This document shows positions 8,949-16,862 of a stretch of 64,000 bases of DNA, piece by piece; the first letter of the stretch is position 1, and every line of letters begins with the position of its first letter. Source of the stretch: Melioribacter sp. Lineage in GTDB: Bacteria; Bacteroidota; Ignavibacteria; Ignavibacteriales; Melioribacteraceae. Below the pieces are notes generated by a model. That model was not told the origin of the DNA, did no database searches, and worked only from the letters and a program-made list of their open reading frames with translations. The stretch covers positions 1 through 64,000 of the forward strand of contig PMDS01000135.1 in NCBI GenBank assembly GCA_003155655.1. The letters run 5' to 3'. Both the position numbers and the translations under genes were made by a program.

Positions 8949-9038
8949 ATTTTGTAGTGTCAGGACTTCCCGTTGGGATTCTCCGTTGGAGTCCTTTAGA
9001 CTTTCGGGAGAATGCCTGACGCCGCTGGAAAAAATAAT

Positions 9039-9794
9039 ATGATCAAAATTATTTCTTTAGCAATCTTATTAAGTTTTGTCCATGTCCCAGGTGAGTTATA
9101 TTCTCAACCGGATGAAGACGCTAAACTAAATTATCTTATTAAAGCATTTAACAAAAACTCATTTGCAATGTTAAAACAATTCTACGCTAAATGGCAAAGT
9201 GAAATAAAACCGATATCACAAAATGAACGTTCAAAATTGTCCGATACATTACAAAAAGTATATCAAGTTTTCGAGTATTATTCTAATTTGAATGAAAAAC
9301 CAAAAAGATATTATCGTTCTTTATATTGTATGGTTCAAAACCAAATTAAATTCTCCATTGCAAGTGTTGAGCATTTGATTTATCCTGTACCAGATAGCTT
9401 GGTAATTAAGAAAGATTCGTTAATTGACTTTAGGCCTACTCACAAAAAGCTGCAATCAAAGATTGTATATGTATCTAAAAAATATTTATCAATTTTGAAA
9501 TCATTTGTTAATTGTGACACATTAAAAATAAATGATATCGATAAAAAGAATTATAACGAAAAAGATTTTCCCGGATGGCCTCATGCAAGTTTCCTTGCAA
9601 AAATTACAGAAATTAGAGCCAGCACGATGGGATTCCTTTTTATAACTCTACCAATGCTTGACATTGAATTTAACAAAAATATGGATGAAGCTATTGTAAA
9701 TTGGAGTATTGGTTTTGCGTTTGGAGGGGAACTCTTAGTTAAATCCGGTGGAATCTGGAAATACAAAAAAAATCTTTATGATATTACTATGTAA
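9039..9794 (+). CDS. Secreted protein of unknown function
   Basis: About 251 residues from the ATG at 9039. An in-frame ATG at 9012 lies inside a GTCAGG...CCTGAC hairpin repeat and would place nine residues before the signal peptide (MIKIISLAILLSFVHVPGELYSQ). The mature part is lysine-rich with no motif I recognise and no T9SS tail. A late hydrophobic segment (FLFITLPMLDIEF) may be buried. It follows the T9SS protein by 90 bases, separated by the hairpin repeat, so co-transcription is uncertain. Confidence 0.7.
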   Translation: MIKIISLAILLSFVHVPGELYSQPDEDAKLNYLIKAFNKNSFAMLKQFYAKWQSEIKPISQNERSKLSDTLQKVYQVFEYYSNLNEKPKRYYRSLYCMVQNQIKFSIASVEHLIYPVPDSLVIKKDSLIDFRPTHKKLQSKIVYVSKKYLSILKSFVNCDTLKINDIDKKNYNEKDFPGWPHASFLAKITEIRASTMGFLFITLPMLDIEFNKNMDEAIVNWSIGFAFGGELLVKSGGIWKYKKNLYDITM

Positions 9795-9899
9795 AAAATA
9801 CCTAACCCGCGCTTTCCTCCATCCTTAAACACGTTTTAAGCTCACCATGGCGCACCCCCGCAAAAAAACGTCTGGGCAGATTATGTCAACCAGAGGCAG

Positions 9900-9995
9900 G
9901 TAAACCGTTGAAACGGTTACAATTCTTTATCCATTGTTATTAACCAACGGATTAATCCGTTGGTTAATGGAAAAACCTTACTCATTTGAAACGTT
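9900..9995. repeat. REP-like cluster of palindromes, including a perfect 30-bp palindrome
   Basis: Three palindromes follow one another: AACCGTTGAAACGGTT (9903-9918), a perfect 30-bp palindrome at 9939-9968 (arm ATTAACCAACGGATT), and GAAACGTTTC (about 9979-9988). They share the core AACCGTT/AACGGTT sense. The spacing and multiple related palindromes are typical of REP or BIME elements. The surrounding spacer (9795-10456) otherwise holds only the first copy of the 195-bp repeat, one hairpin of the CCCTCTCCTT type, and a short coding-like scrap near 10355-10426. Confidence 0.6.
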
Positions 9996-10161
9996 TCAAC
10001 AGTTTTTATTTTTAATTATCTCTAGCGCGCTACGGTGCACAGTGGCACACTAATAAAGTTATTTTGTAGGGAGGGCTTGCCAGCCAGAGGTTGGTAAACC
10101 TACGGCGACCTCACCCTTTATCCCTCTCCTTAAAAAAAGGAGAGGGATTTTATACGGAAAT

Positions 10162-10356
10162 TTTGTTTGAATAATTAATTTTTATCTTTAAGTTGCATTA
10201 AAATATGGGGTAATCCGTTATCCGTTAGCTAACGAAGACGGATCACCGTTCCCCAATTCCAATTCTATTACTTCTCACTGACCCCATATTTAAGATAAGG
10301 ATGTCTAAAATAAAAATATTCATTCGGCATAAAGGGTGGAAGTCCTGACGCCACAG
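10162..10356. repeat. 195-bp direct repeat, copy 1
   Basis: This stretch aligns without gaps to 11049-11243. Both copies run from TTTGTTTGAATAATTAATTT to a CATAAAGGGTGGAAGTCCTGA end, with about ten substitutions by eye. Each contains a copy of the CCGTTAGCTAACGG palindrome. The two copies bracket the small secreted-protein gene at 10457-10924. Confidence 0.85.
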
Positions 10357-10456
10357 ATAATTATTATAGAACTGTTATTGATGCAGCCAATTATAAATTG
10401 CATTCTGGAATTTCAGGGCAGGGTTGATATATTCCAAAATAATTATGGAAGTTAAG

Positions 10457-10924
10457 ATGATGAAGAAAATGATAAATGTATTCTTTTTTATGATATTTTT
10501 TGGAACTATGTATTTAGAATGTCAACCTAAGTATTTTGATATTGAAAAATTTCTTGTTAAGGAAACACCTATTTCTCTTAAAAGTGATTCATTATTAACT
10601 TTTGAAGGACAATTGGGAGTTGAAAAATTATTTCTAAAAGTTGACACAGCTAATTATGATAATACTTCAAGAATATTAATATTGAAAGGTGCAATAACAG
10701 GCATTGGTAATGATTCTGCAAAAGGTTCTTTTGTTACAATTGGAAAAATTAGAAAGAATCAATATGGAAAATATTTGGCTAGTCCAAGGCAAAAAATATT
10801 GTGCAACGATGGTAGTTTTTCAATTAAAACAATTATTAATAAGGATGATTATTTAATCTTTTCATGCATAGGAAGTTTCTCTAGAGAATACTGGATTGGA
10901 AAATTGGTTAAAGCAGTTAAATAA
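10457..10924 (+). CDS. Small secreted protein, carboxypeptidase-regulatory-like fold possible
   Basis: About 155 residues. I chose the ATG at 10457, with GGAA upstream; TTG 10424 and ATG 10445 are alternatives. A hydrophobic signal segment (MINVFFFMIFFGTMYLEC) ends in a cysteine, but the YLEC context is a poor lipobox, so signal peptidase I cleavage is at least as likely. The mature part has a beta-rich pattern, RILILKGAITGIGNDSAKGSFVTIG, recalling carboxypeptidase-regulatory-like domains. Function is unknown. It is flanked by the two copies of the 195-bp repeat, so it may have been carried or duplicated with them. Confidence 0.65.
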   Translation: MMKKMINVFFFMIFFGTMYLECQPKYFDIEKFLVKETPISLKSDSLLTFEGQLGVEKLFLKVDTANYDNTSRILILKGAITGIGNDSAKGSFVTIGKIRKNQYGKYLASPRQKILCNDGSFSIKTIINKDDYLIFSCIGSFSREYWIGKLVKAVK

Positions 10925-11003
10925 TTACATTAATATTTTTTAAGCCCGCCACGCTGCTCAGTGGAGTACTAATAATTAGTAGTGAGTTAAGAAAATTAAT
11001 AAA

Positions 11004-11035
11004 AACCTCCGTGGTAATGAAAGACCTCGGAGGTT
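11004..11035 (+). terminator. Possible weak terminator hairpin
   Basis: AACCTCCG (11004-11011) pairs with CGGAGGTT (11028-11035) over a 16-nt loop, about 80 bases after the preceding gene. The following GTTTAC is only weakly T-rich. Confidence 0.4.
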
Positions 11036-11048
11036 GTTTACAATAAAA

Positions 11049-11243
11049 TTTGTTTGAATAATTAATTTTTATCTTTAAGTTGCTTTAAAATATGGGGTAA
11101 TCCGTTATCCGTTAGCTAACGGAGACGGATCACCGTTCCCAAATTCCAATTCAATTGCTTCCCACTGACCCCATATTTAGGATAAGGATGTCTAAAATTA
11201 AAATATTCATTCGGCATAAAGGGTGGAAGTCCTGATGCTACAG
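11049..11243. repeat. 195-bp direct repeat, copy 2
   Basis: Gap-free counterpart of 10162-10356. On its minus strand both copies keep an open segment that reads SGLPPFMPNEYF and onward through HPYPKYGVS in this copy, so the repeat may descend from a piece of coding sequence. I do not recognise the protein. Confidence 0.85.
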
Positions 11244-11374
11244 GAATATGTAAAAAAAATGCTATTTTAGGTGCAACCTTCAATGATTTCATGTATCTAA
11301 TGAACATATATTTAATTGCCTTTGTTTTATTCGATAATATACCATAAATTAAAAGTCAATAGAAAGTAATACAT

Positions 11375-11950
11375 ATGACTCTTAGAGAACAAAAAATTCT
11401 CACAGCTATTAAACATTTTGCAAATAAAACACAGCATCTTGGCAGAACAAAATTATTTAAGCTGCTATATTTTTGGGATTTCCGTTATTTTTCAAAACAT
11501 GGTAAAAGTATAACCGGGTTTGATTATTTAACTTATCCTTTTGGTCCTGTTCCCGAAGAATTGTTCCAGGAAATAATCAATAATAAATTACCTAAAGAGT
11601 TTAATGACAATTTTGTATTTGAAGATGATAAGGATATTGATACTGATGATAAATATAAAAGATTTAAGATAAGACTTCTCAAAAAGGAAATCGATTTTGA
11701 TTGTCTAACGAAATATGAAAAAGATGCTCTAGATGAAGTTGTAGAAATATTCAAAGAATGTACAGCTAAAGACATTGTTGAAAGTTCACACCTACCGAAT
11801 ACCCCTTGGAGTAAAACTAAGGATGAAAAAGGGATGAATCAAATTATAGATTATTATCTTGCAATTGATAAAGATACACCCCTTGATATAGAGGAAATCA
11901 GAGAAAGATTTTCACTTCAAAGGGCATTCACTCATAATGGGTATAATTGA
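11375..11950 (+). CDS. Panacea (SocA/DUF4065)-domain antitoxin
   Basis: A 191-residue protein. The first two thirds match the Panacea domain pattern: KILTAIKHFANKTQHLGRTKLFKLLYFWDF, then GFDYLTYPFGPVPEEL, then a DEVVEIFKECTAKDIVESSH segment. A C-terminal tail of about 40 residues follows. In known toxin-antitoxin pairs this domain neutralises very diverse toxins encoded next to it. Here the next gene overlaps the end by 14 bases, the tight coupling expected of such a pair. Expression is likely autoregulated, but no operator was identified. Confidence 0.85.
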   Translation: MTLREQKILTAIKHFANKTQHLGRTKLFKLLYFWDFRYFSKHGKSITGFDYLTYPFGPVPEELFQEIINNKLPKEFNDNFVFEDDKDIDTDDKYKRFKIRLLKKEIDFDCLTKYEKDALDEVVEIFKECTAKDIVESSHLPNTPWSKTKDEKGMNQIIDYYLAIDKDTPLDIEEIRERFSLQRAFTHNGYN

Positions 11951-12353
11951 AAAAGGATTATTTTTTTGGGATCCTCATGCTATGCGCGATTTCCAAGAAA
12001 ATGATAAATATTTTATAGTGCTTACCGATGGTGATTCTGATGATGATCTTTTAGTTTGTTTTAGTCTGAATACTGAAAAAAGAATGGATAAATATAATGT
12101 ACTGTGCAATAAGAAAAGTGCAAAATTTATCTTATCACCTGAAATACACAAATTCACTTTTCTGAAAAAATTCACTTCACTAAATCTTGATGAGCCCTGT
12201 CTTTATTCAGTAAAAGAATTATTTGAAAATCATATCAAAATTTGTGAAAAAGATAAAGCAGGCATTGAACTGGTGCGGCAAATTAAAAATTGTATTGATA
12301 ATGGTTATCTATTACCAAAACATATTTTTTTGATTAAGGACTCATTCAAATAG
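11937..12353 (+). CDS. Putative toxin partner of the Panacea protein
   Basis: A 138-residue protein with no domain I can name for certain. Seen features are an N-terminal FFWDPHAMRDF, then a strand-turn-strand KYFIVLTDGDSDDDLLVCFSL like the start of small PemK/MazF-style beta barrels, a second strand FILSPEIHKFTF, and a basic helical C-terminus. Its start lies within the antitoxin gene (14-base overlap). Position, size and the Panacea partner argue for a toxin; the mechanism (RNA cleavage versus another) is inference. Confidence 0.65.
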   Translation: MGIIEKGLFFWDPHAMRDFQENDKYFIVLTDGDSDDDLLVCFSLNTEKRMDKYNVLCNKKSAKFILSPEIHKFTFLKKFTSLNLDEPCLYSVKELFENHIKICEKDKAGIELVRQIKNCIDNGYLLPKHIFLIKDSFK

Positions 12354-13053
12354 TCTTTTTCTAACCATTTTCCAATCCGCTTTATTCTTGGTATGTATCT
12401 AACCTTTAATTCAGATGTTGTTATTCCTATTCTTTTTTAGCGGCAAGCGATAAGCCATGCCCAACAATCCGTTAGCTAACGGAGGCAGGTAAACTTTCTT
12501 TTTCACGTTTAGCTTCTAGCGTCCAACTTCCCTTCGATCAGTTATCCGTTAGTTAACGGAAACGGACTCAGGGTAAACTTACACACCCCTTCTTTTCCCC
12601 TCTCAAGAGGGGAAGGGTGAGCTTTAGGATTTTAATTGTCTTGATCCGGCAAAGATCTCTTTCCAAACTCATACTTTTATCTTATCCCTCAAAAAGCTAT
12701 CTTGATATACCCAAAATGTTGGCCTCGATACAATCCCGCTCCGTCATTCGTTATCCGTTAGTAAACGTACGCGGGTCAAGCTGTGGCGTACTAGAAAAAA
12801 AAGCAAAAAAAACCTTTTTCTGTGTAGAGTATCAATTAAAAACTGATAATTTGCAATGAAAATTCAATTAAATTTTGATATTTAAAAAGGGGATATAGGA
12901 TTAATAACGTCATCTTGAAAGATAGTATTGACATTTGTAAATCTAATTGGTAAAATGGCACAAGTAAAAAGGATTGACAACCGACTATAACGCGGTTATT
13001 TTCATTTTAAATACTTCTATTCAATGCGATAATAAATGTAAAAAGGATAAAAA
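12354..13053. other. Gene-free spacer with palindrome repeats
   Basis: Three copies or variants of the CCGTTAGCTAACGG family (12469-12482, 12546-12559, 12755-12767) occur here. There is also a CCCCTCTCAAGAGGGG hairpin (about 12598-12613) and a roughly 47-bp segment ending TATCTTGATATACCCAAAATGT (about 12672-12718) that recurs at 14136-14182. No coding sequence is supported. Confidence 0.6.
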
Positions 13054-13299
13054 GTGAGCGAATTACTTAAAAAAGAATACGAATTCTATTTGAAAAATTA
13101 TGATGAATTAATCAAACAATATGCAGGGAAATTTTTGACTATTAAAGACGAAAAAATCATTGGTATTTATAATTCCGATGAGGAAGCATATACTCAAACA
13201 ATAAAGAATCATGAATTGGGGACTTTCCTTATACAATTTTGTTCTGTTGAGGATAAAAAGAACATACAGACTTTTCATTCGAGGGTAATATTTGCCTAA
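13054..13299 (+). CDS. DUF5678-like small protein
   Basis: An 81-residue protein starting at GTG 13054. The pattern YAGKFLTIKDEKIIGIYNSDEEAY is the signature of the small DUF5678 family, often found next to retropepsin-like protease genes. It overlaps the following protease frame by 8 bases, supporting that known pairing. Its biochemical role is not established. Confidence 0.75.
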   Translation: MSELLKKEYEFYLKNYDELIKQYAGKFLTIKDEKIIGIYNSDEEAYTQTIKNHELGTFLIQFCSVEDKKNIQTFHSRVIFA

Positions 13300-13857
13300 T
13301 CAAAAACCACTAGGGAATAAAGTTCTCGCATTTAAAACAGAATATAACGGACTTTCTAATCAAATAATTACTCCAATTAAATTATCAAAACCTTTTAATC
13401 CTCAGACAAATCCAAATCAACAACAACCTACCTTTCATGATATGAATGCATTATGGGATACAGGTGCAACTAACTCAGTAATAACAAAAAAACTGTTCAA
13501 ACTCTCGGATTAAATCCTATCAATGTAACAAAGGTTAATCATGCTGGTGGTGAGACATTACAAAATGTCCATCTTGTAAATATTTATTTACCAAATCAAG
13601 TTGGTTTTGCTTTTGTTCGTGTAACAGAATGTCTGGATATTTCAGGAAATTTCGATGCAATAATTGGTATGGATATTATTACCAAGGGCGATTTTTCAAT
13701 CTCCAATTTCAATGGTCTCACAACTTTATCTTTCAGATGCCCTTCACAAGAAAAAATTGATTTTGTCTCAATTATCAATAAAGCTTCTGCTATTGGAAGA
13801 AACGAACCATGCCCCTGTGGCAGTGGGAAAAAATATAAAAAATGTCATGGAGCTTAA
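13292..13857 (+). pseudogene. Retropepsin-like aspartyl protease with SEC-C tail, split by a -1 frameshift
   Basis: The first frame (TTG 13292 to stop 13513) carries the aspartyl protease motif [12 protein letters not shown]. It then meets a run of seven A (13486-13492). Continuing in the -1 frame from the last A gives TVQTLGLNP, a second half with [16 protein letters not shown] (the usual I-G-M-D-x-x-x-x-G protease motif), and finally the zinc-binding SEC-C motif [15 protein letters not shown] at 13857. The pieces together make one normal protein of about 188 residues. The junction reads A-AAA-AAA in the zero frame, which is also a slippery heptamer. So this may be a loss of one A, a sequencing error in a homopolymer, or programmed -1 frameshifting. 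Confidence 0.75.
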
Positions 13858-14225
13858 TTATTTCTCTATAACATTTTAGTTAAAATAATCCTACTAAACT
13901 CTCAAACCAATAATCTATTGTTCTACAAAGCAACCAATTTTAAAGAAATAGATTGTAAAGATAGGAATTGTCAATTTAACATCTGTTAAAGGATGATTAA
14001 AAGGAGGTTTTAGATTCCTTGAAAGACCGACAAATGGTACACTTGCCAAAAATAGAAATTTCTCAAGCCTTATGCGTAAATTACTCAAAATCGGTTTCCG
14101 GTTATACCTTTATTAGAACAAAGCGCCGGTTGAATACTTTTATCTTATTTTTCAAAAAGTTATCTTGATATACCTAAAATGTAATTTCCCCAAATGGAAC
14201 TTTTCAATAATAGAAAGAGGTTATT
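13858..14225. other. Gene-free spacer
   Basis: No gene is seen. It ends with the second copy of the segment ACTTTTATCTTAT...CTTGATATACCTAAAATGT (14136-14182), which is about 85-90% identical by eye to 12672-12718. That copy sits roughly 45 bases upstream of the dodecin start, where it could contribute promoter sequence. Confidence 0.5.
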
Positions 14226-14429
14226 ATGTCAAAGACGTTTGAAGTAATAGAAAGAGTAGGAATTTCTACCGAAGGTGTTACTGAAGCAGTAAAAGAAGTT
14301 GTTCTTGAAGCCAACGCGGAAAAGAAAATAGGCTGGTTTGAAGTTATGGAGCAGAGAGGCAGGGTTACTTCGGAAGGCAAGGTAGAATTTCAGGTTAAAG
14401 TAAGATTAGGAAGAAAACTAAAAGAATAA
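14226..14429 (+). CDS. Dodecin family flavin-binding protein
   Basis: A 67-residue protein matching dodecin: KTFEVIERVGISTEGVTEAVKEVVLEA, the flavin-stacking tryptophan region KKIGWFEVMEQRGRV, and the closing beta strand VEFQVKVRLGRKL. Dodecins form hollow dodecamers that bind riboflavin, FMN or coenzyme A and buffer free flavins. The gene lies 19 bases before a peroxiredoxin gene with a good GAAGGAG site between them, so both are likely in one transcript, linking flavin buffering with oxidative defence. Confidence 0.92.
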   Translation: MSKTFEVIERVGISTEGVTEAVKEVVLEANAEKKIGWFEVMEQRGRVTSEGKVEFQVKVRLGRKLKE

Positions 14430-14448
14430 TTATTGGAAGGAGTTAAAT

Positions 14449-14931
14449 ATGCCGTTAAAAGTTGGAGATGCTGCGCCAAATTTTACGCTGAGAAATACAA
14501 ACCAGGAATCAGTTTCTTTAGCAGATTTTAAGGGAAAGAAGAATGTTGTTATTTTATTTTTCCCGGCTGTTGGAACAACAGTGTGCGAAAAAGAACTATG
14601 TTCTACAAGAGACAGCATTAAAGATTATGCAAGCCTTGACGCGCAGGTTTTAGCTATAAGTGTTGATAGTCCTTTTTCACAAAAGCTCTGGGCTGATAAA
14701 CTTAAAATCAACTTTCCTGTACTTACTGATTTTAATAAGGAAGTATCGCCGGCTTATGGCGCTTTTTATGATCTATGGCTGCCCGGCAAGTGGGATCTTA
14801 AGGGCGTTTCAAAAAGATCCGCTTTTGTTGTTGATAAAAAAGGCATACTTCAATATGTTGAAGTTCTGGAAGTGGCTGGCGAAGAACCAAATTATAACTC
14901 CATTCAGGAAACATTAAAAAAATTATCATAA
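14449..14931 (+). CDS. Peroxiredoxin (AhpC/TSA family, PrxQ-type cysteine spacing)
   Basis: A 160-residue thioredoxin-fold peroxidase. The active-site stretch PAVGTTVCEKELC places the peroxidatic cysteine at 46 with the preceding threonine at 43. A second cysteine at 51 matches the C-x4-C spacing of PrxQ enzymes with a resolving cysteine in the same helix. The usual P-x-x-F-T-L start and W-x-x-x-L...FPVLTD segments are present. The stretch YDLWLPGKWDLKGVSKRSAFVVD is longer than in typical Bcp. It reduces peroxides with electrons from thioredoxin or a similar donor. It is one of two peroxiredoxin genes within 1.5 kb. Confidence 0.9.
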   Translation: MPLKVGDAAPNFTLRNTNQESVSLADFKGKKNVVILFFPAVGTTVCEKELCSTRDSIKDYASLDAQVLAISVDSPFSQKLWADKLKINFPVLTDFNKEVSPAYGAFYDLWLPGKWDLKGVSKRSAFVVDKKGILQYVEVLEVAGEEPNYNSIQETLKKLS

Positions 14932-15151
14932 AGAGATAGAGATTAATTTACAGTTGCCCGGATAAGAGAAGAAGTTAAAAAAAATAGAACGCAGATATTA
15001 TAAGAGTAAGATTATGATTAAGATTAATCTTAACAGATCATAATTATCACTCATGTTACGCAAAAACGGTATTTACGTCAATTGATTTTAAAATATCATA
15101 ATTCCGAATTTCATTGTTTTGAAGGACATGGTTAACATTAGAACTTCATAA

Positions 15152-15352
15152 CCCCACCGTTTACGGTGGGGACAAGGGATAACAAAAAAGAATAGGGCTT
15201 TAGCCCAACTTTTTGTTTTAAGTAAAAATAATTTCGGTATTAACCTATATCTTCATTTATTTTCTTTGGGCTAAAGCCCAGATTTTTTTACTTGATTACA
15301 CTCCACGTCCTGAAGGACGTGGTTATAAATTAAATTATGCGTAAGGTGAGTT
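15152..15352. repeat. REP-like element with several hairpins and a conserved right end
   Basis: Hairpins: CCCCACCGTTTACGGTGGGG (15152-15171), a GGGCTTTAGCCC and an inverted GGGCTAAAGCCC in the middle, and CCACGTCCTGAAGGACGTGG (15303-15322). The element ends TATAAATTAAATTATGCG and onward (15324-15352), which is identical to the end of the RAYT relic at about 217-245. The whole 14932-15421 spacer holds nothing else that I can support. Confidence 0.7.
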
Positions 15353-15421
15353 ATCATATAAAATCAGCGTTCTATTACTTTTTCATTCTATTCTTCACAT
15401 AAACATAATCCGGATATTTAA

Positions 15422-15880
15422 ATGCTTAAAATTGGGAATAAAGCTCCTTCATTTTCATTGCAAGATGGCAATGGTAAGAATGTATCCTTAAAGGATTTTG
15501 CAGGAAAAAAAGTTGTTCTGTATTTTTACCCCAAGGATATGACATCAGGCTGTACACAGGAAGCATGCGACTTGCGTGATTCATTTCCTGACTTTAAAAA
15601 ATTAAAAGTGAATATATTGGGCGTGAGTATAGATTCAGTTGCTTCTCATAAAAAATTTGCTGACAAATATGATCTTCCTTTTATACTTTTAAGCGACGAG
15701 AAAAAAGAAGTTGTTGAGAAATACGATGTATGGAAAGAGAAAAGCATGTACGGCAGAAAATATATGGGTATTGAGCGGACAACATTCATAATAGATGAGG
15801 AAGGCAGGATCCGGAATATTTTTCCCAAGGTTAAAGTCGCGGGACATGTGGAAGAACTAATGCAGTGCTTAAAAGGATAG
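15422..15880 (+). CDS. bcp: Thiol peroxidase Bcp (PrxQ)
   Basis: A 152-residue thioredoxin-dependent peroxidase. The motif YFYPKDMTSGCTQEACDLRD has the peroxidatic cysteine at 44 and the resolving cysteine at 49, the classic PrxQ arrangement. It is followed by VNILGVSIDSVASHKKFADKY, DLPFILLSDE and the YGRKYMGIERTTFIID stretch diagnostic of Bcp. The stop is 2 bases before the PTPS gene, so bcp may head the pterin operon bcp-ptpS-folE-SDR. That arrangement would fit peroxide protection of reduced pterins; the functional link is inference. Confidence 0.94.
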   Translation: MLKIGNKAPSFSLQDGNGKNVSLKDFAGKKVVLYFYPKDMTSGCTQEACDLRDSFPDFKKLKVNILGVSIDSVASHKKFADKYDLPFILLSDEKKEVVEKYDVWKEKSMYGRKYMGIERTTFIIDEEGRIRNIFPKVKVAGHVEELMQCLKG

Positions 15881-15882
15881 AA

Positions 15883-16293
15883 ATGGTTTACGTAACACGG
15901 CGTGAAATATTCAGCGCATCGCACAGACTTTTTAACCCGGGTTTTTCTGATAAGAAAAACGAAGAGGTTTTTGGAAAATGCAGCAATCCAAACGGGCACG
16001 GGCATAATTATATTTTGGAAGTGATTGTAGCGGGAGACATTGATCCGGAAACAGGCTACGTTATTGATTTAAAATTGTTAAAAGAAATTATCCATGAGAA
16101 TGTATTAGAAAGAGTTGACCATAAAAATCTAAATATTGATGTAGATTTTATGCGCGGAAAAATTCCGACAGCCGAAAATATTGCTGTGGGTATCTGGAAT
16201 GTTCTTGAATCAAAAATTCCATCTGGAAAACTTTACTCGGTTAAGTTATATGAAACAGAAAATAATTATATTGAATATAAAGGGAAGCAATAA
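15883..16293 (+). CDS. ptpS: 6-pyruvoyl-tetrahydropterin synthase, animal-type
   Basis: A 136-residue member of the PTPS/QueD T-fold family. The ATG at 15883 is chosen over an earlier in-frame ATG inside bcp. Zinc ligands and active site are seen: the first histidine in FSASHRLF, and [13 protein letters not shown] with catalytic cysteine and the HxH pair. The [19 protein letters not shown] and [17 protein letters not shown] segments are strikingly like eukaryotic PTPS rather than bacterial QueD, which usually lacks the N-P-N-G-H-G-H form. Its substrate would be dihydroneopterin triphosphate made by the next gene, folE. QueD-like activity (queuosine) remains possible, but no other queuosine gene is nearby. 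Confidence 0.85.
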   Translation: MVYVTRREIFSASHRLFNPGFSDKKNEEVFGKCSNPNGHGHNYILEVIVAGDIDPETGYVIDLKLLKEIIHENVLERVDHKNLNIDVDFMRGKIPTAENIAVGIWNVLESKIPSGKLYSVKLYETENNYIEYKGKQ

Positions 16294-16295
16294 AA

Positions 16296-16862
16296 TTGGA
16301 TCATGAAATAGTAGAAAATAGTATAAAGGCAATACTGGAACAGATTGAAACTGATGCCGGAAGAGAGGGATTAAAAAGCACTCCGCACAGGGTTGCAAAG
16401 GCATACGAATTTTTAACGCAGGGTTATAATAAAAACGTTGAAGAAATTCTTAACAGCGCCATCTTTCATGAGAAGTATGACGAGATGGTAATTGTTAAGG
16501 ATATTGATTTTTACAGTTTGTGCGAACATCATCTTCTTCCTTTCTTCGGGAAAATTCACATTGCATATATACCTGACGGAAAGATTGTGGGGCTTAGTAA
16601 AATACCGCGTCTTGTTGATATGTTTGCACGAAGACTGCAGGTTCAGGAAAGAATGACCCAGCAAATTGCCGATGCTATTCAGCAACATCTTTCTCCCCGC
16701 GGAGTGGGAGTTGTGGCGGAAGCTTATCACATGTGCAAAATGATGCGCGGAGTTGAAAAACAAAATTCAAATACAATTACAAGTGCGATGCTGGGAATAT
16801 TTAAATCTGACGCGCGCACAAGAAGTGAATTCCTTGATCTAATATCCCACAAGAGAATTTGA
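16296..16862 (+). CDS. folE: GTP cyclohydrolase I
   Basis: A 188-residue enzyme converting GTP to 7,8-dihydroneopterin triphosphate. It starts at TTG 16296, two bases after the PTPS stop; the next ATG would remove conserved sequence. Motifs include [36 protein letters not shown] (zinc cysteine plus catalytic histidines), [44 protein letters not shown] (second zinc cysteine) and the late TSAMLG segment. All key residues are present. The TTG start may keep the level low. Confidence 0.96.
   Translation: MDHEIVENSIKAILEQIETDAGREGLKSTPHRVAKAYEFLTQGYNKNVEEILNSAIFHEKYDEMVIVKDIDFYSLCEHHLLPFFGKIHIAYIPDGKIVGLSKIPRLVDMFARRLQVQERMTQQIADAIQQHLSPRGVGVVAEAYHMCKMMRGVEKQNSNTITSAMLGIFKSDARTRSEFLDLISHKRI

Noticed and set aside
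12617-12859. 80-codon plus-strand open frame
   Set aside because: It crosses two palindromic repeats and a dispersed segment also found at 14136, so it is repeat sequence.
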